From positions 1-40,280 of IMG/VR virus record IMGVR_UViG_3300045282_000069: 40,280 bases of DNA. One strand, 5' to 3'. Source of the DNA: a virus. This document shows positions 6,311-15,363 of the stretch, piece by piece. The first letter of the stretch is position 1. Every line of letters starts with the position of its first letter. Position numbers and translations under genes: made by a program. Below the pieces are notes generated by a model, which was given only the letters and a program-made list of their open reading frames with translations, was not told the DNA's origin and did no database searches.

Positions 6311-7519
6311 CTACGGCGCTGGTTGGACGTCTTGGTAGACGATGCCGCGTCCTGCGACCCACGGCTGCGTTCCGTTGATGCGCGTGTTCTTGTTCGTCGC
6401 CGTGGCGCGACCGTAGGCGACTGTGACCCCTGGCGCGTTGGCGATGGAGTAGACGCAGGCTCCCTGCAGGTTGTTGCACTCGACGTAGGGCATCGAGAGT
6501 GTCGCCGTCGGCATCTTGCTCCCCCAGAACTGGACGCCGTTGCCGCCGGTCTGAGAGGTCGCTACCTCCGTCTCGTTCTGGCAGTCGAGGTAGAGCGTGT
6601 CGCTGGTCGCGCGGCCGGTGTCGTTGCCGTACTCGACGCACGCGCCGACGGGGATGTCGTGGGCGTAGAACGCGAAGCGGTTGTTCGTGAAGTCAGCTGA
6701 CGAAGGCCCGTCCCAAAGGTTGGCTCCATGAAGACCAGTTCCCTTCTCCGAGTGCGGGTCGTAGGCAGTGTGAAGCCCCACATTGCTGATCTCTCCTTGT
6801 AGGTCGTCGTGGTCGGTCGGATTCGTACCGGACGCGATCACTTGGAGGCCGGTGTCGCCGCAGGTGTCGAGTTTGAAGCCGTACCACAGGACATGCTGGG
6901 TCCCGAAGATGCGGAGACACATGCCGCCGGAGGGGCCGGTCGTGACCGAACCGCCAAAGATGTTGAGGTTCGCCGCGTTGTTCAGCTCAACCGCTTCGGT
7001 GTCGCTCGAGCCCGTGAACGAGATCGTCACGCCGGTCAGGTCGATCTCAGCAGTCGCCGACGGACGCGCAGTGATGACGAGCGGCGTCGAAGAGCCGGAC
7101 GTGACTGTGAACGACGACGTTGCCTTGACAAGGTCGCCCGCCTGCAGACTCGAAAGCGCGGACTTCAGCCCGGCAGCGGTCGTCACGTTGACGGTCCGAG
7201 TCGGAGTAAAGGCCGGCCGGGTCTGCGAGTAGGCGATCGCCTGGTCGTACGAACTCGGAGGTGACGTAGACGTCGTGGTCGGTGACGTCGTGGTCGTCGG
7301 AGCGGTCGTCGTCGTAGGCGGTGCAACCGGAACGCAGGCGACGACGCTTGCCACCACACCGTTGCTCAACGTCTGAGCTGGCGACGTAGCACAGTCGTTC
7401 GAGCCCGCGGCGTTCGCAACAGCCAACGCAACATCGCTCTTGCCTGTGCTTCCCCCGACAGCTACTGCGACAGCAATGCCTGCGACTAGCAGCGCTGCCC
7501 CTACGATTGCGCGCCTCAC
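6311..7519 (-). CDS. secreted or anchored right-handed beta-helix protein
   Basis: This 402-residue protein starts at GTG 7519, coupled to the holin. Residues 1-25 (MRRAIVGAALLVAGIAVAVAV) are a signal peptide or membrane anchor. A Thr/Pro/Ser-rich linker follows at about 70-90 (TTTTAPTTTTSPTTTS), then a pectate-lyase-like beta-helix with repeated short strands and Asn/Gly turns (VELNNAANLNIFGGSVT and later). Proteins of this fold bind or cleave polysaccharides. A signal peptide is unexpected for a virion protein and suggests export to the host envelope. Confidence 0.6.
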   Translation of the reverse strand: MRRAIVGAALLVAGIAVAVAVGGSTGKSDVALAVANAAGSNDCATSPAQTLSNGVVASVVACVPVAPPTTTTAPTTTTSPTTTSTSPPSSYDQAIAYSQTRPAFTPTRTVNVTTAAGLKSALSSLQAGDLVKATSSFTVTSGSSTPLVITARPSATAEIDLTGVTISFTGSSDTEAVELNNAANLNIFGGSVTTGPSGGMCLRIFGTQHVLWYGFKLDTCGDTGLQVIASGTNPTDHDDLQGEISNVGLHTAYDPHSEKGTGLHGANLWDGPSSADFTNNRFAFYAHDIPVGACVEYGNDTGRATSDTLYLDCQNETEVATSQTGGNGVQFWGSKMPTATLSMPYVECNNLQGACVYSIANAPGVTVAYGRATATNKNTRINGTQPWVAGRGIVYQDVQPAP

Positions 7520-7770
7520 TTCGGTGGTGCTTCGGTTGTGTCACCCGGAGGCTCGATGGGATAGACGGCCGTCGCCGGCACGGAACCTGGAGGACTGATC
7601 TTGGCGATGCCACGCGAGAAGGCGTACGCAGCGCCGAGGATGCCCTGGACGATGACTGTGTACCTCTGCGGCATATAGCTCCAGACGCCGAGCGTGTTCA
7701 GCAGAAGCAGGATCTGAAGGACGACGTTCGACCAGAACTCTGTGGTCTTTATTCCAGCCTTAGCAGGCAT
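7516..7770 (-). CDS. holin, two membrane segments
   Basis: This 84-residue protein starts at ATG 7770 after AAAGGAAG. Segment one is SNVVLQILLLLNTLGVW and segment two is YTVIVQGILGAAYAFSRGI, followed by a Pro-rich polar tail. It lies directly after the endolysin, as phage holins often do. It would make the membrane lesion that releases endolysin. The assignment rests on topology and context. Confidence 0.7.
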   Translation of the reverse strand: MPAKAGIKTTEFWSNVVLQILLLLNTLGVWSYMPQRYTVIVQGILGAAYAFSRGIAKISPPGSVPATAVYPIEPPGDTTEAPPK

Positions 7771-7782
7771 TCTTCTTCCTTT

Positions 7783-8475
7783 CTACGGGAGGATCTGACA
7801 GACCCTCTTGGGAATGCGACGGTCATACGACTGATGCTCGGAGAGCGGACCGGGCTCGCTGCCGTGCGACCCGACGATCGGGTCGGCTCCAGCCTCGAGG
7901 CAGATCGTGACGTGCCAGCCGCTGCCAGGTCCGATCACGATTAGGTCGCCGGGCTTTGCTAGCGACAGGTCGGTGAAGACCTTGCCGTGCTTGTACGCGA
8001 ATGCGAGGATTGAACCTGTGAAGCCGACGTAGCGGAAGTTCAAGCCTGACGGGTCTGGCCCTCCAGCTGCCCAGTAGTCCTGGGTCACCCACGCAGAGCA
8101 GTCCAGGGACATCGGGAGATGGCCGCGCGGATAGTGAAGGAAATCGTCGCGCGCGGTCGACTGCGTGTAGTGGATCTCCGAGTTGTGCGCGATCCCGTAT
8201 TTCGCCCAGTTGACGATGGCGGCTCGGAGTTTCGTGACGGCAGCATGTGGGTCGGGCTGTGCGTTGAGTTCTTTCAGGTATTTCTTCCACGCCCTCGAGC
8301 CGGCCTTCTGGACGAGAGCGAGACGGTAGAGCCGCCACAGCCAGAACCATGCGGGGACACGCTTGGGAGCGCGCCGTGGCCGCGGACCCTGCTTGCCACT
8401 GTTCAGCCACTCGTTGAGGTGCCACGCCCAGAGCGGAATCCGCTTCGGGGCTCGGCTCGGTCTCGGCAGCGTCAT
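7783..8475 (-). CDS. NlpC/P60-type endolysin
   Basis: This 230-residue protein has a very basic N-terminal region (residues 1-60, several PRRAPKR patches), then a cysteine-peptidase domain: LPMSLDCSAWV with catalytic Cys126, KPGDLIVIG, and GSGWHVTICLEAG with catalytic His188, then GSHGSEPGP. It would cut peptidoglycan peptides. The basic N-terminus may bind anionic wall polymers. It sits between the coiled-coil membrane protein and the holin. Start ATG 8475 has GAGAGG upstream. Confidence 0.8.
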   Translation of the reverse strand: MTLPRPSRAPKRIPLWAWHLNEWLNSGKQGPRPRRAPKRVPAWFWLWRLYRLALVQKAGSRAWKKYLKELNAQPDPHAAVTKLRAAIVNWAKYGIAHNSEIHYTQSTARDDFLHYPRGHLPMSLDCSAWVTQDYWAAGGPDPSGLNFRYVGFTGSILAFAYKHGKVFTDLSLAKPGDLIVIGPGSGWHVTICLEAGADPIVGSHGSEPGPLSEHQSYDRRIPKRVCQILP

Positions 8476-8489
8476 CTATTCCTCTCTCC

Positions 8490-8951
8490 CTAGCGGTGTG
8501 TGAAGTAGTTGGCGAGCGCGATGAAGATTCCGAGCGCTGCGATCGCTACGACGAGGGCCGAATACAACGTGCCCTTGGTGATCCTCGCACCGCTCTCCTC
8601 ACCTTCACGTCGATCGATCCTCTGCGAGAGGAGGCGCAGGTCTGCGCTGTTGCGTTCGATCGCTGCTTGCAGCTTTTCGTTTAGAGACGACATCGCGTCG
8701 CGAGTGACGAAATTCGCGGCTTGGTCGGATAATGTCTGCCGGAACTCGTTCACTCCTTCGAAGCGACGATCGTTCGCCTCGAGAGCCAAATCGACGGCGC
8801 GTTGCATCGACTCGAACCTCGCCTCGGAGCGATGTTCTACCGCCTGAATTTCAGCGTGTAGGTATTCGCGGAGGCTGACATCGGTTCCCTCAGATGATCC
8901 TCTTGCTGGATCGGTGCTGCGGCTCGCCCCTCCGCCATCTTCTTTTCTCAT
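8490..8951 (-). CDS. coiled-coil membrane protein of lysis cassette
   Basis: This 153-residue protein has a long helical region (LREYLHAEIQAVEHRSEAR through NEFRQTLSDQAANFVTRD and LQAAIERNSADLRLLSQRI) and one C-terminal transmembrane helix (YSALVVAIAALGIFIALANY). This type is frequent just upstream of actinophage endolysin-holin pairs; its role (pinholin regulation or spanin-like function) is not settled. It overlaps the previous stop by one base. Confidence 0.7.
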   Translation of the reverse strand: MRKEDGGGASRSTDPARGSSEGTDVSLREYLHAEIQAVEHRSEARFESMQRAVDLALEANDRRFEGVNEFRQTLSDQAANFVTRDAMSSLNEKLQAAIERNSADLRLLSQRIDRREGEESGARITKGTLYSALVVAIAALGIFIALANYFTHR

Positions 8952-9505
8952 TACGGCGGTAACACCGTGTAGCCACCACCGATGCGGACGACAACCGCGT
9001 ATGAGACTGCGATACCTGACGGGAGTGTCGTGATGCCGTCAGCCTGAAAGGTGTTCGACACGCCGAATACAGAGCCTGACCAGACGAAGGTCGTGGACAC
9101 CATCTGGTTGATGTAGGTCGGGTTGCCGGCGATGGAGATGGCTTGTGACTCGCCCAGGTTGACGGCACCGAGGGTCCCCGAGTTCGTCGCGAATTGGGCT
9201 ATCGGTCCGAGTGTGTGCCAGTCGACGACGGCTGCGAAGTGGATGACGCCGAGGCAGTAGTAGAAGCCAGGCGCGATGTTGGCGTTACCGCTGACGATGG
9301 AGAAGTAGGTTGCTCCGAGGGAGTCCGTCTGGACCGTGTCGAACGCCACGTCAGTTGCGGCAGCCGGGTCCGTGATCGGCGAGCCGATCGTCGTCGAGAA
9401 CACAGCCGAAGGCAATCCGATGTCCGCGATCGCACCAGCAGGGATCGGGTCGCTTCCCATCGGCCGATGCCGCGACCCGTGCTGGAGGTAGTCGCGGTTA
9501 GGCAT
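8951..9505 (-). CDS. minor tail or tail-tip appendage protein
   Basis: This 184-residue protein begins DYLQHGSRHRPMGSDPIP, a pattern typical of actinophage minor tail proteins near the tail tip, then continues as a Gly/Ser/Thr-rich beta domain (TIGSPITDPAAATDVAF through IGGGYTVLPP). It is coupled to the large minor tail gene. It likely forms part of a receptor-binding or decoration module. Confidence 0.65.
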   Translation of the reverse strand: MPNRDYLQHGSRHRPMGSDPIPAGAIADIGLPSAVFSTTIGSPITDPAAATDVAFDTVQTDSLGATYFSIVSGNANIAPGFYYCLGVIHFAAVVDWHTLGPIAQFATNSGTLGAVNLGESQAISIAGNPTYINQMVSTTFVWSGSVFGVSNTFQADGITTLPSGIAVSYAVVVRIGGGYTVLPP

Positions 9506-11487
9506 CAGGAACCGAACGCCGGGAAGACACTGTGCGTGTCGGCTGACCAGACGAACGGCGACACCTCGAGGTTCAGCTCAACGTAGTCGAAGGTCGGGTC
9601 GAGTGGCCTCACGACCAGCGCTTTCCCTTCAATGTAGTAGTCGTCGTCGGGGCTGTCGCCGGCCAGTCCTGTGCCGCCCGGATAGCCGACAGCGATGTTG
9701 ACGATGTGGCCGATGTCGCATTTCGTCAGCGTGTCCCAGGTCGTTGTCGCGCGCGAGTCGGTCGGATGCACCGTCTTCAACTGGACGGCGGTGGGACATA
9801 TCCGCGGATCCTTCTTGTTCTTGACGAGCAGCTCGGCGTAGAGGGCGCACTGGGTGATCCCGTCGTCGGGTGAGATCGTGCCTGGCCCGACGTAGGTTCC
9901 TACGATCAGGTCGGTGATCGGGTTCAGCTCATGCTTGCCGTATGCGGTGATCGAAGCAGAATTGGCGAACACCTGGCCTGGGATGTCGGCCGGCTGCGTC
10001 CCCTGCGGGTAGCACAGGGCGGCGTTGACGAGGTCGCCCCGGTCCCGTGAGTAGGAGAGGATGCGAATCTGCGCGCGCGTCGCGTCGGCCAGGATCGCCT
10101 TCCCGTCGCCGACCGGCCAGCGCGTGAAGTCCCATGTCGAACCAGGCTCGGCCGCGACGTCATCAGGAGCAAACCTGCTGTACCTACCGCGGAAACAAAA
10201 GAGTCCCCTTCTGTCCACATAGATATTTCCGATGAATGGCAACTCGGCGTCGGCGCAGTCGCGTAGCGCGGTGAGTGCCGACTCGTCAGCGTTGTATTGC
10301 GTTGCGATCACCTGGATGTTGCCGCTCGCCAAGAACGACATGGAGGGGTCGACATTCGCGTCCGTCAGGATCTGGAGGATCCGCGTCGCCACCGTGTCCC
10401 CGACTCCGTTTGCGAGGTAGTAGACGCTGTCCTCTGCCCCCGTCGGCGGTGTATCGCCGTCCAGTCCTGGCGTCAACCCGTACCCGTTCAGGTAGTCGAA
10501 GACGTCGACGCATTCGATCTGGATGCTCGCATTGATCGGGTCGCCGTTCACATCGACTGCTGACCCGTCAATGTCATAGCGGTAGTCGTCGATCAGGCCG
10601 CGGAACTGTGGCTCCCAGGTGGAGCTGACGGGGTTGAAGATCTGCAACATGATCTGACGTCCGCTCAACTTCCCCTGGTACGGGCTCGACATGTTGCGGT
10701 CATCGAACAGGCCTGAGCGGTCGTTCACGTAGACGGTCGCCGTTCCCGTCTCGGTCTGGGATGTGAGCGTCTGCCTCCCGACATGGGTGTCGAAGCCGGA
10801 GACGAACTGGTCGGGGAAGTCGCCGCCCTGGTCGATCGCCGTCCAAGTCGGATCTGCGACGAGCGGGCCGTCGTCCCATGCGATAAGGACACGCCCGGTG
10901 ACAGCGGGACCATCTCCGCCAGGGTTGCCGGGACTACCCGCGCCGGACGTGCCGGCGTCGAAGACGCGCGACGACGGGCTGGTGAAGGTGTCCTGGTTCA
11001 GCCACAGCGAGCCGATGAAGTCGAGAGCGGGCGTGTTCGCCGCGGTGAGCGAAACCAACTGCGGCGACCCCGTGGCCGTGAACGGTGTCCCGTACTCCTC
11101 GAACGCACTACCTCCGGAGTAGTAGTTGACCTGCAGGTTGTAGGAGACTCCGGCGACACCCGTGAAGGTGAGCGTGAACGTACTCGCTCCATCGAACGTC
11201 CAGACTCCACTGATGCCTCCACCGTCCGTTGACGCAGTCCCGAAGTTGAAGTTGTTCGCTCCCAGGAAGTCCTTCGTGGTGTCGTCCTGGACCTTGCCGC
11301 CGAACGCATCACCGGACGAGAGGCCGCTCAGTCCGGTGATGGTGCTGGTCATTGGCGACCCGGTGCCGGTGAACGACTGTGAGTGCATCGTGCTCGCGTC
11401 GGTGCAGCTGAAGATGTAGCTGTGTCCGGCGATCGTGTCGGTTGTGATGGAGATCGACGTGCTGCCCGGATAGTTCCAGGTGAGCAT
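9505..11487 (-). CDS. large minor tail protein (tail tip)
   Basis: This 660-residue protein follows the tape measure. The first ~190 residues are immunoglobulin-like beta repeats (fibronectin type pattern), followed by a tail-tip domain with SYSRDRGDLVNAALCYPQG, DSRATTTWDTLTKCDIG and GKALVVRPLDPTFDYVELNLEVSP, which recalls distal-tail/Dit-Tal-like proteins of actinophages. It would form the baseplate hub beneath the tail tube. Start ATG 11487 is next to the tape-measure stop. Confidence 0.7.
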   Translation of the reverse strand: MLTWNYPGSTSISITTDTIAGHSYIFSCTDASTMHSQSFTGTGSPMTSTITGLSGLSSGDAFGGKVQDDTTKDFLGANNFNFGTASTDGGGISGVWTFDGASTFTLTFTGVAGVSYNLQVNYYSGGSAFEEYGTPFTATGSPQLVSLTAANTPALDFIGSLWLNQDTFTSPSSRVFDAGTSGAGSPGNPGGDGPAVTGRVLIAWDDGPLVADPTWTAIDQGGDFPDQFVSGFDTHVGRQTLTSQTETGTATVYVNDRSGLFDDRNMSSPYQGKLSGRQIMLQIFNPVSSTWEPQFRGLIDDYRYDIDGSAVDVNGDPINASIQIECVDVFDYLNGYGLTPGLDGDTPPTGAEDSVYYLANGVGDTVATRILQILTDANVDPSMSFLASGNIQVIATQYNADESALTALRDCADAELPFIGNIYVDRRGLFCFRGRYSRFAPDDVAAEPGSTWDFTRWPVGDGKAILADATRAQIRILSYSRDRGDLVNAALCYPQGTQPADIPGQVFANSASITAYGKHELNPITDLIVGTYVGPGTISPDDGITQCALYAELLVKNKKDPRICPTAVQLKTVHPTDSRATTTWDTLTKCDIGHIVNIAVGYPGGTGLAGDSPDDDYYIEGKALVVRPLDPTFDYVELNLEVSPFVWSADTHSVFPAFGS

Positions 11488-14298
11488 CTAGCCTGCCCCG
11501 CCTGCGACGGGTCCGCGACGTTGCGACGAGTTGCGACGGCGGCGGCGCTGCTGATGCTTCGTCGTGTTGTCGGCGACCTTCTTGCCGTCGATGCTGATGT
11601 GCGTGTGGACGTGGATCGGCCGGCCGTCGCGTCCGATCGTGAAGCCGTACGCGCCCGTGCCTTCACCCGGAACGGTGCCATGCGGGCCGATCTGTGACAG
11701 CCGCGCCTCGAGCGCCTTACGCGCTGCCGGCGACAGGCCGAGGTTGTCGCTCAACTTCTTGACGTTGAGTTGCTTGAACTTGCTGAGTCCTGCGGTGGCG
11801 CTCGCCCCGAGCTGCTGGTTGATCGACGAGATCTGGTTGTAGATGTCGATCTGCTTCTGAATGTTGCCCTTCGACGATTTGAGCGCCTTCTCGAGCGCCG
11901 CCTTCTCCTGTAGGAGGATCCTGGTCTGGTCGCCGCCTGTCGCCTGCGCCTTCGCGAGCGCCAACTGGAGCTTCAGAGGCTGCGTGAACGTCGTGTCGCT
12001 CTGCTGCGTCAAGCCCTGTATGGCCTGCTGCGCCTGCAGGATCACCTGTAGCGCGGCGAGTTGGCCTTGCTTGTTCTTCTTGCCTGATTTGAGGGCAGCC
12101 TCGGCCGCAGCGAGGATCCGCTTCTCGACCTGGATGTCGTCCGAGGTCGTCTTCGTCAGTTGCGTCCTGACCTCCGCGATCTGGAGGTCGATCGGCGTCG
12201 TGTACGAGCTGGCCGCTGCCAGTTTGGCCGCCGCGATCTTCGCCGCCTGAGCAGCAGCCTTCTGGCGCGCGTTGTCGAGGACACCCTGCTGGGTCGCCTC
12301 GTCCTGCAGCGCTTGGATGAGACTGGCCCCTTCCAGGTGGCCCTTGTCGATCTGGTTCTTGATCCGGGCGATGATCGCCTTGGCTGCCGTTACGTCGTCC
12401 TTGGTCGAGTTGGTCAGCGCAGCCTGCGCGACGTTGATCTGCTCGTCGAGCGTCTCGACGTACTTCGTGTAGACGGTGATCGGCTTCGCCGAACCGAACG
12501 GCCCGAACGTCGAACCGCCCGTCCTGCTCAGGGTGAGGCCAGGAATCTGGAACGCCTTCGGGATGCCGCCGGCCTGGTGCAGCAACGTCTGAGTGATCGC
12601 CGCCTGCATAGCGTTGTACTCGGCCTCGTAGAGCTTGTTCGCTGCGTCGATCAGTCCCGGCGACTGGAAGAACGACCGGATCGGATGCTGGATGAACGAG
12701 ATCGGCCCTGGCTGGGACGTGAACGAGTTGCTAGACGGTTGCGTACCGCCGAGCGCTCGAGCGGCGGCGTTCGTCTTGCGGTCGATGAAGCCTTCGTGCG
12801 CGAGCACCTGCTGGATGACCAGCGTGGTGACAAACACCTTGCCGGCCAGTCCGAACAGGGCACTCCGAAGCGACGCGACCTTCGACGTCGCGATGGCTGC
12901 TGCCCCGCCGACCGCAGCGATCTCTCCCGTGCTCGCGTACTCGCCGAAGACGGACGGCAGGTTCCGAGCAGTCCTTGTCGTGACTGCAGCTGCGCCCGTG
13001 CTTGCGACGCCCGCCCCGACTGCGAGTCCCCCGACACCAAGAGCGGCCGTCTCCGCCTTCGCGGCTGTCTCTGCCGAAAGAGCGACCAGTCCCCACTTGC
13101 CGGCGAGCGCCTCGAGCGCGACTGCTCCCTTCGCGGCCCAGTAGGCGACGCCGAGCTCGAGCACGAACTTGAGTGTGTTTCCGAAGCTGCCGGTTACGTC
13201 GTCGACGATTCTGATGGCGTCGGCGAGCGTGTGGAAGACCACGCCGGCCGTCGAGACGATGTCGTTTACGTCGCGCTGCAGCCGACCTGACTCGTTCATC
13301 CTGGCGAGCCAGTCGCCGATCTCGGTCGTCAGCCGCGTGAACGTCGGCAGGAGTGCGTTGCCGATGATCTCCTCGGTGTTGACGAGGCTCGCGTGGAACT
13401 TGTCGCCGACCGTCGCCCCTGCTGCTGCCTGTCCTGCGAACTTCTCCTGGACGAACGCGAGCGCCTTCAACCCTTCGACGCCCTTCGGGATGACGATGCC
13501 GAGCCGGCGCAGCGCCGTCACGGATCCGCCCTGTGCCTTGGCGAGGGCGATGGCTGCTGAGGCGAGCGAGATGTTGCGGCCTCGCGCGACGTCGGCTGCT
13601 TCGCCTGTCAGCTTCAGCGATTCGGAGACGTTGCCGTTGACGCGGACGAGATAGCCGAACCCCTGCAGCAGCTCCTGGTTGGTGAAGCCGGAGATGTGGG
13701 AGAGCTTCAGGTCAGCCTGGTCGATCTCTCCGCCGTAGTCCTTCCACGACTTGCCGGTCGTCTTCAACTGCGCGCCAACCTGGCGTTCCGTCTTCGCCAG
13801 ATCCAGTGACGCCTTGATCGACGACGCGATCAGTGTCGAGGTGCCGGCGACGGCGATGAACCCCGTCGACGCGAACGCCAACGAACGGCCAAGCGACGAT
13901 GCAGCCCCCGAACCGGCCAGCGCACCGCGAGTGAACTTGCCAAGGTCACGTTCACCCGTCTGGACAGACCTTGACGCGGCAACCTGGGCGGCGGAACTCA
14001 GACCGAGTTGCGCGTTGAGGCGACCCTCAGCCTTCTCGGCTAGTAGCGCAGCCCGTGTCCTTACGGCAGCACTCTCCGTCGCCGACGCCGCGAGCTTCTG
14101 GTACCCGACGACCTCAGCCTTCATCGCCTCGGTGGCGCGGAGCGACGCTTCGACTCTCTGCTTCGACGAGATCTGCATCGCCTCGCCGACGCGCAATGCC
14201 GACGATGCGAGCTTCGTGTTCGACGCGACCGCGGTATCTGAGGTCTTCAGATACCCGGCCGCGTCCATGATGAGACGGACGATCAGCGGTGCAGCCAC
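11488..14298 (-). CDS. tape measure protein
   Basis: At 936 residues this is the longest gene and lies after the tail chaperone. It is Ala-rich and helical with long coiled-coil stretches (residues 15-130 and about 640-870), a central hydrophobic region (AVGGAAAIATSKVASL, FGLAGKVFVTTLVIQQ) and a C-terminal motif ending in basic residues. It sets tail length and is injected with the DNA; by the usual 1.5 angstrom per residue rule the tail would be roughly 140 nm. It starts at GTG 14298, sharing one base with the previous stop. Confidence 0.85.
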   Translation of the reverse strand: MAAPLIVRLIMDAAGYLKTSDTAVASNTKLASSALRVGEAMQISSKQRVEASLRATEAMKAEVVGYQKLAASATESAAVRTRAALLAEKAEGRLNAQLGLSSAAQVAASRSVQTGERDLGKFTRGALAGSGAASSLGRSLAFASTGFIAVAGTSTLIASSIKASLDLAKTERQVGAQLKTTGKSWKDYGGEIDQADLKLSHISGFTNQELLQGFGYLVRVNGNVSESLKLTGEAADVARGRNISLASAAIALAKAQGGSVTALRRLGIVIPKGVEGLKALAFVQEKFAGQAAAGATVGDKFHASLVNTEEIIGNALLPTFTRLTTEIGDWLARMNESGRLQRDVNDIVSTAGVVFHTLADAIRIVDDVTGSFGNTLKFVLELGVAYWAAKGAVALEALAGKWGLVALSAETAAKAETAALGVGGLAVGAGVASTGAAAVTTRTARNLPSVFGEYASTGEIAAVGGAAAIATSKVASLRSALFGLAGKVFVTTLVIQQVLAHEGFIDRKTNAAARALGGTQPSSNSFTSQPGPISFIQHPIRSFFQSPGLIDAANKLYEAEYNAMQAAITQTLLHQAGGIPKAFQIPGLTLSRTGGSTFGPFGSAKPITVYTKYVETLDEQINVAQAALTNSTKDDVTAAKAIIARIKNQIDKGHLEGASLIQALQDEATQQGVLDNARQKAAAQAAKIAAAKLAAASSYTTPIDLQIAEVRTQLTKTTSDDIQVEKRILAAAEAALKSGKKNKQGQLAALQVILQAQQAIQGLTQQSDTTFTQPLKLQLALAKAQATGGDQTRILLQEKAALEKALKSSKGNIQKQIDIYNQISSINQQLGASATAGLSKFKQLNVKKLSDNLGLSPAARKALEARLSQIGPHGTVPGEGTGAYGFTIGRDGRPIHVHTHISIDGKKVADNTTKHQQRRRRRNSSQRRGPVAGGAG

Positions 14299-14744
14299 TA
14301 GAACGTCCTCGTCACGGAGCCGATTAGATGGTCAACCGTGTTCACGACCTGGACACGGTTCCCCTCGAGCGCCGGGTCGTATGACTTGCCGAGCATCAGA
14401 GTCGCGAACGTTGGCCGGCGCAGAGCCGAGTTCTCGCGAGCCCGTGCGCCCTTCTCCGTCGGCACCATGTAGACCTCTTTCGTGTTCTCGCCCGTCTTCT
14501 GCACCGACCACGCCGGCAGCAGCGGTCCGATGAAGCCCCTTGTGCGTCGCGCCGACTTCCTGGCACGTTTCATGCCACTGATCTGCGTGAGGGCGAGCCT
14601 GTCCGCGTCCCGCTTGATCGGCTCTACGGCGAGGATGACGCCAGTCCGCATCGCCTTCAGCAGCGCAGGACTGGTCGCCTTCAGGTCACGTTCGAGTTCG
14701 GTGAACCCGGAGATGATGACCGGGTTCTCGAGACGTCCGGCCAT
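14298..14744 (-). CDS. HK97 gp10-like minor tail/neck protein (putative)
   Basis: This 148-residue basic protein (FTELERDLKATSPALLKAMR; KRARKSARRTRGFIGP) resembles the small HK97-gp10-like tail or neck proteins that have an N-terminal helix followed by mixed strands. Its position, between tail chaperone and tape measure, is unusual for gp10-like genes, which are normally nearer the connector. ATG 14744 immediately follows the frameshift product's stop. Confidence 0.45.
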   Translation of the reverse strand: MAGRLENPVIISGFTELERDLKATSPALLKAMRTGVILAVEPIKRDADRLALTQISGMKRARKSARRTRGFIGPLLPAWSVQKTGENTKEVYMVPTEKGARARENSALRRPTFATLMLGKSYDPALEGNRVQVVNTVDHLIGSVTRTF

Positions 14745-15331
14745 CTAGTCCTCGTCCCCAGCCTCGTACTTGGAGTCGAAGAGCATGACGGCGAACATCA
14801 GGTCACCGGGTGTCAACTCGCCAACGCCTCCGCTGTTTCCGGGTCCGACGGCTGGGAGGATGTGTCCGACTCGTCCGTCGTAGTAGTAGCGGGGTTCTCG
14901 TCCGAGTTCTCCGAACTCGTCGGCGAAGCGATCCCAGAAGGACTGTTCGTAGAGGGCGTTCTTCTCGGCGATGATTCGTCGGGCTTCATCGTCGACTCCT
15001 GGTCCAAAGGGACTTCACCGTCGGACGCCTTCTCCATCGTCTTCTGCGCCTCCTGCAGGTTCACACGCCCGACGATCTCGGCGATCTCGTTGAAGCTCAT
15101 GTCCGGATGGGCGTGCCGGTACGAGATGTGCATGATCGCCGTGATCCCGTCCTGGTCGACGTACATGGCGTCAGCCGTTTTCGCGGCGAGGTCACGCAAG
15201 TTCCAGCCCGTGTATTTCTTGATGATGCGGTGGTCATCCATGGTGAGGTTCTCCGGCTCCGGATACACCTCACCATCGATGGTGTAGCCGTACTCCTGCT
15301 TCGGTTCCTCCGTTGTGGTTTCAGCGGCCAC
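14745..15331 (-). CDS. tail assembly chaperone, -1 frameshift product (gpGT-like)
   Basis: Residues 1-109 are shared with the short form; a -1 slip on C CCT TTG (15011-15005) moves translation into an 86-residue extension beginning GPGVDDEARRIIAEKNALYE and ending LTPGDLMFAVMLFDSKYEAG, stopping at 14745. The extension is far more protein-like than the zero-frame Ser-rich tail. G and GT proteins chaperone the tape measure during tail assembly, and this slip is conserved across siphoviruses. The total is 195 residues. Confidence 0.85.
14813..15331 (-). CDS. tail assembly chaperone, zero-frame product (gpG-like)
   Basis: The 172-residue zero-frame protein has a helical core (residues 30-100, TMDDHRIIKKYTGWNLRDL through NEIAEIVGRVNLQEAQ). 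After the slip site at residue 108 it continues as a Ser/Thr/Pro-rich, probably disordered tail encoded opposite the GT extension in frame. It is the major chaperone form expected if frameshifting is inefficient. Confidence 0.8.
   Translation of the reverse strand: MAAETTTEEPKQEYGYTIDGEVYPEPENLTMDDHRIIKKYTGWNLRDLAAKTADAMYVDQDGITAIMHISYRHAHPDMSFNEIAEIVGRVNLQEAQKTMEKASDGEVPLDQESTMKPDESSPRRTPSTNSPSGIASPTSSENSDENPATTTTDESDTSSQPSDPETAEALAS
15005..15011 (-). other. -1 ribosomal slippery heptamer C CCT TTG
   Basis: On the minus strand the zero-frame codons CCT TTG (residues 108-109) are preceded by C, giving the X XXY YYZ form that re-pairs as CCC TTT. It lies between tail tube and tape measure, the standard site for siphovirus tail chaperone frameshifting. 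Confidence 0.85.
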
Positions 15332-15363
15332 GCGTAGCTCCTTCTGTAGTGAATGTCACCTCT

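Noticed and set aside
12160-13290. 376-codon plus-strand open frame over the tape measure
   Set aside because: Antisense to a clear tape measure gene; Arg-rich and without recognisable motifs.
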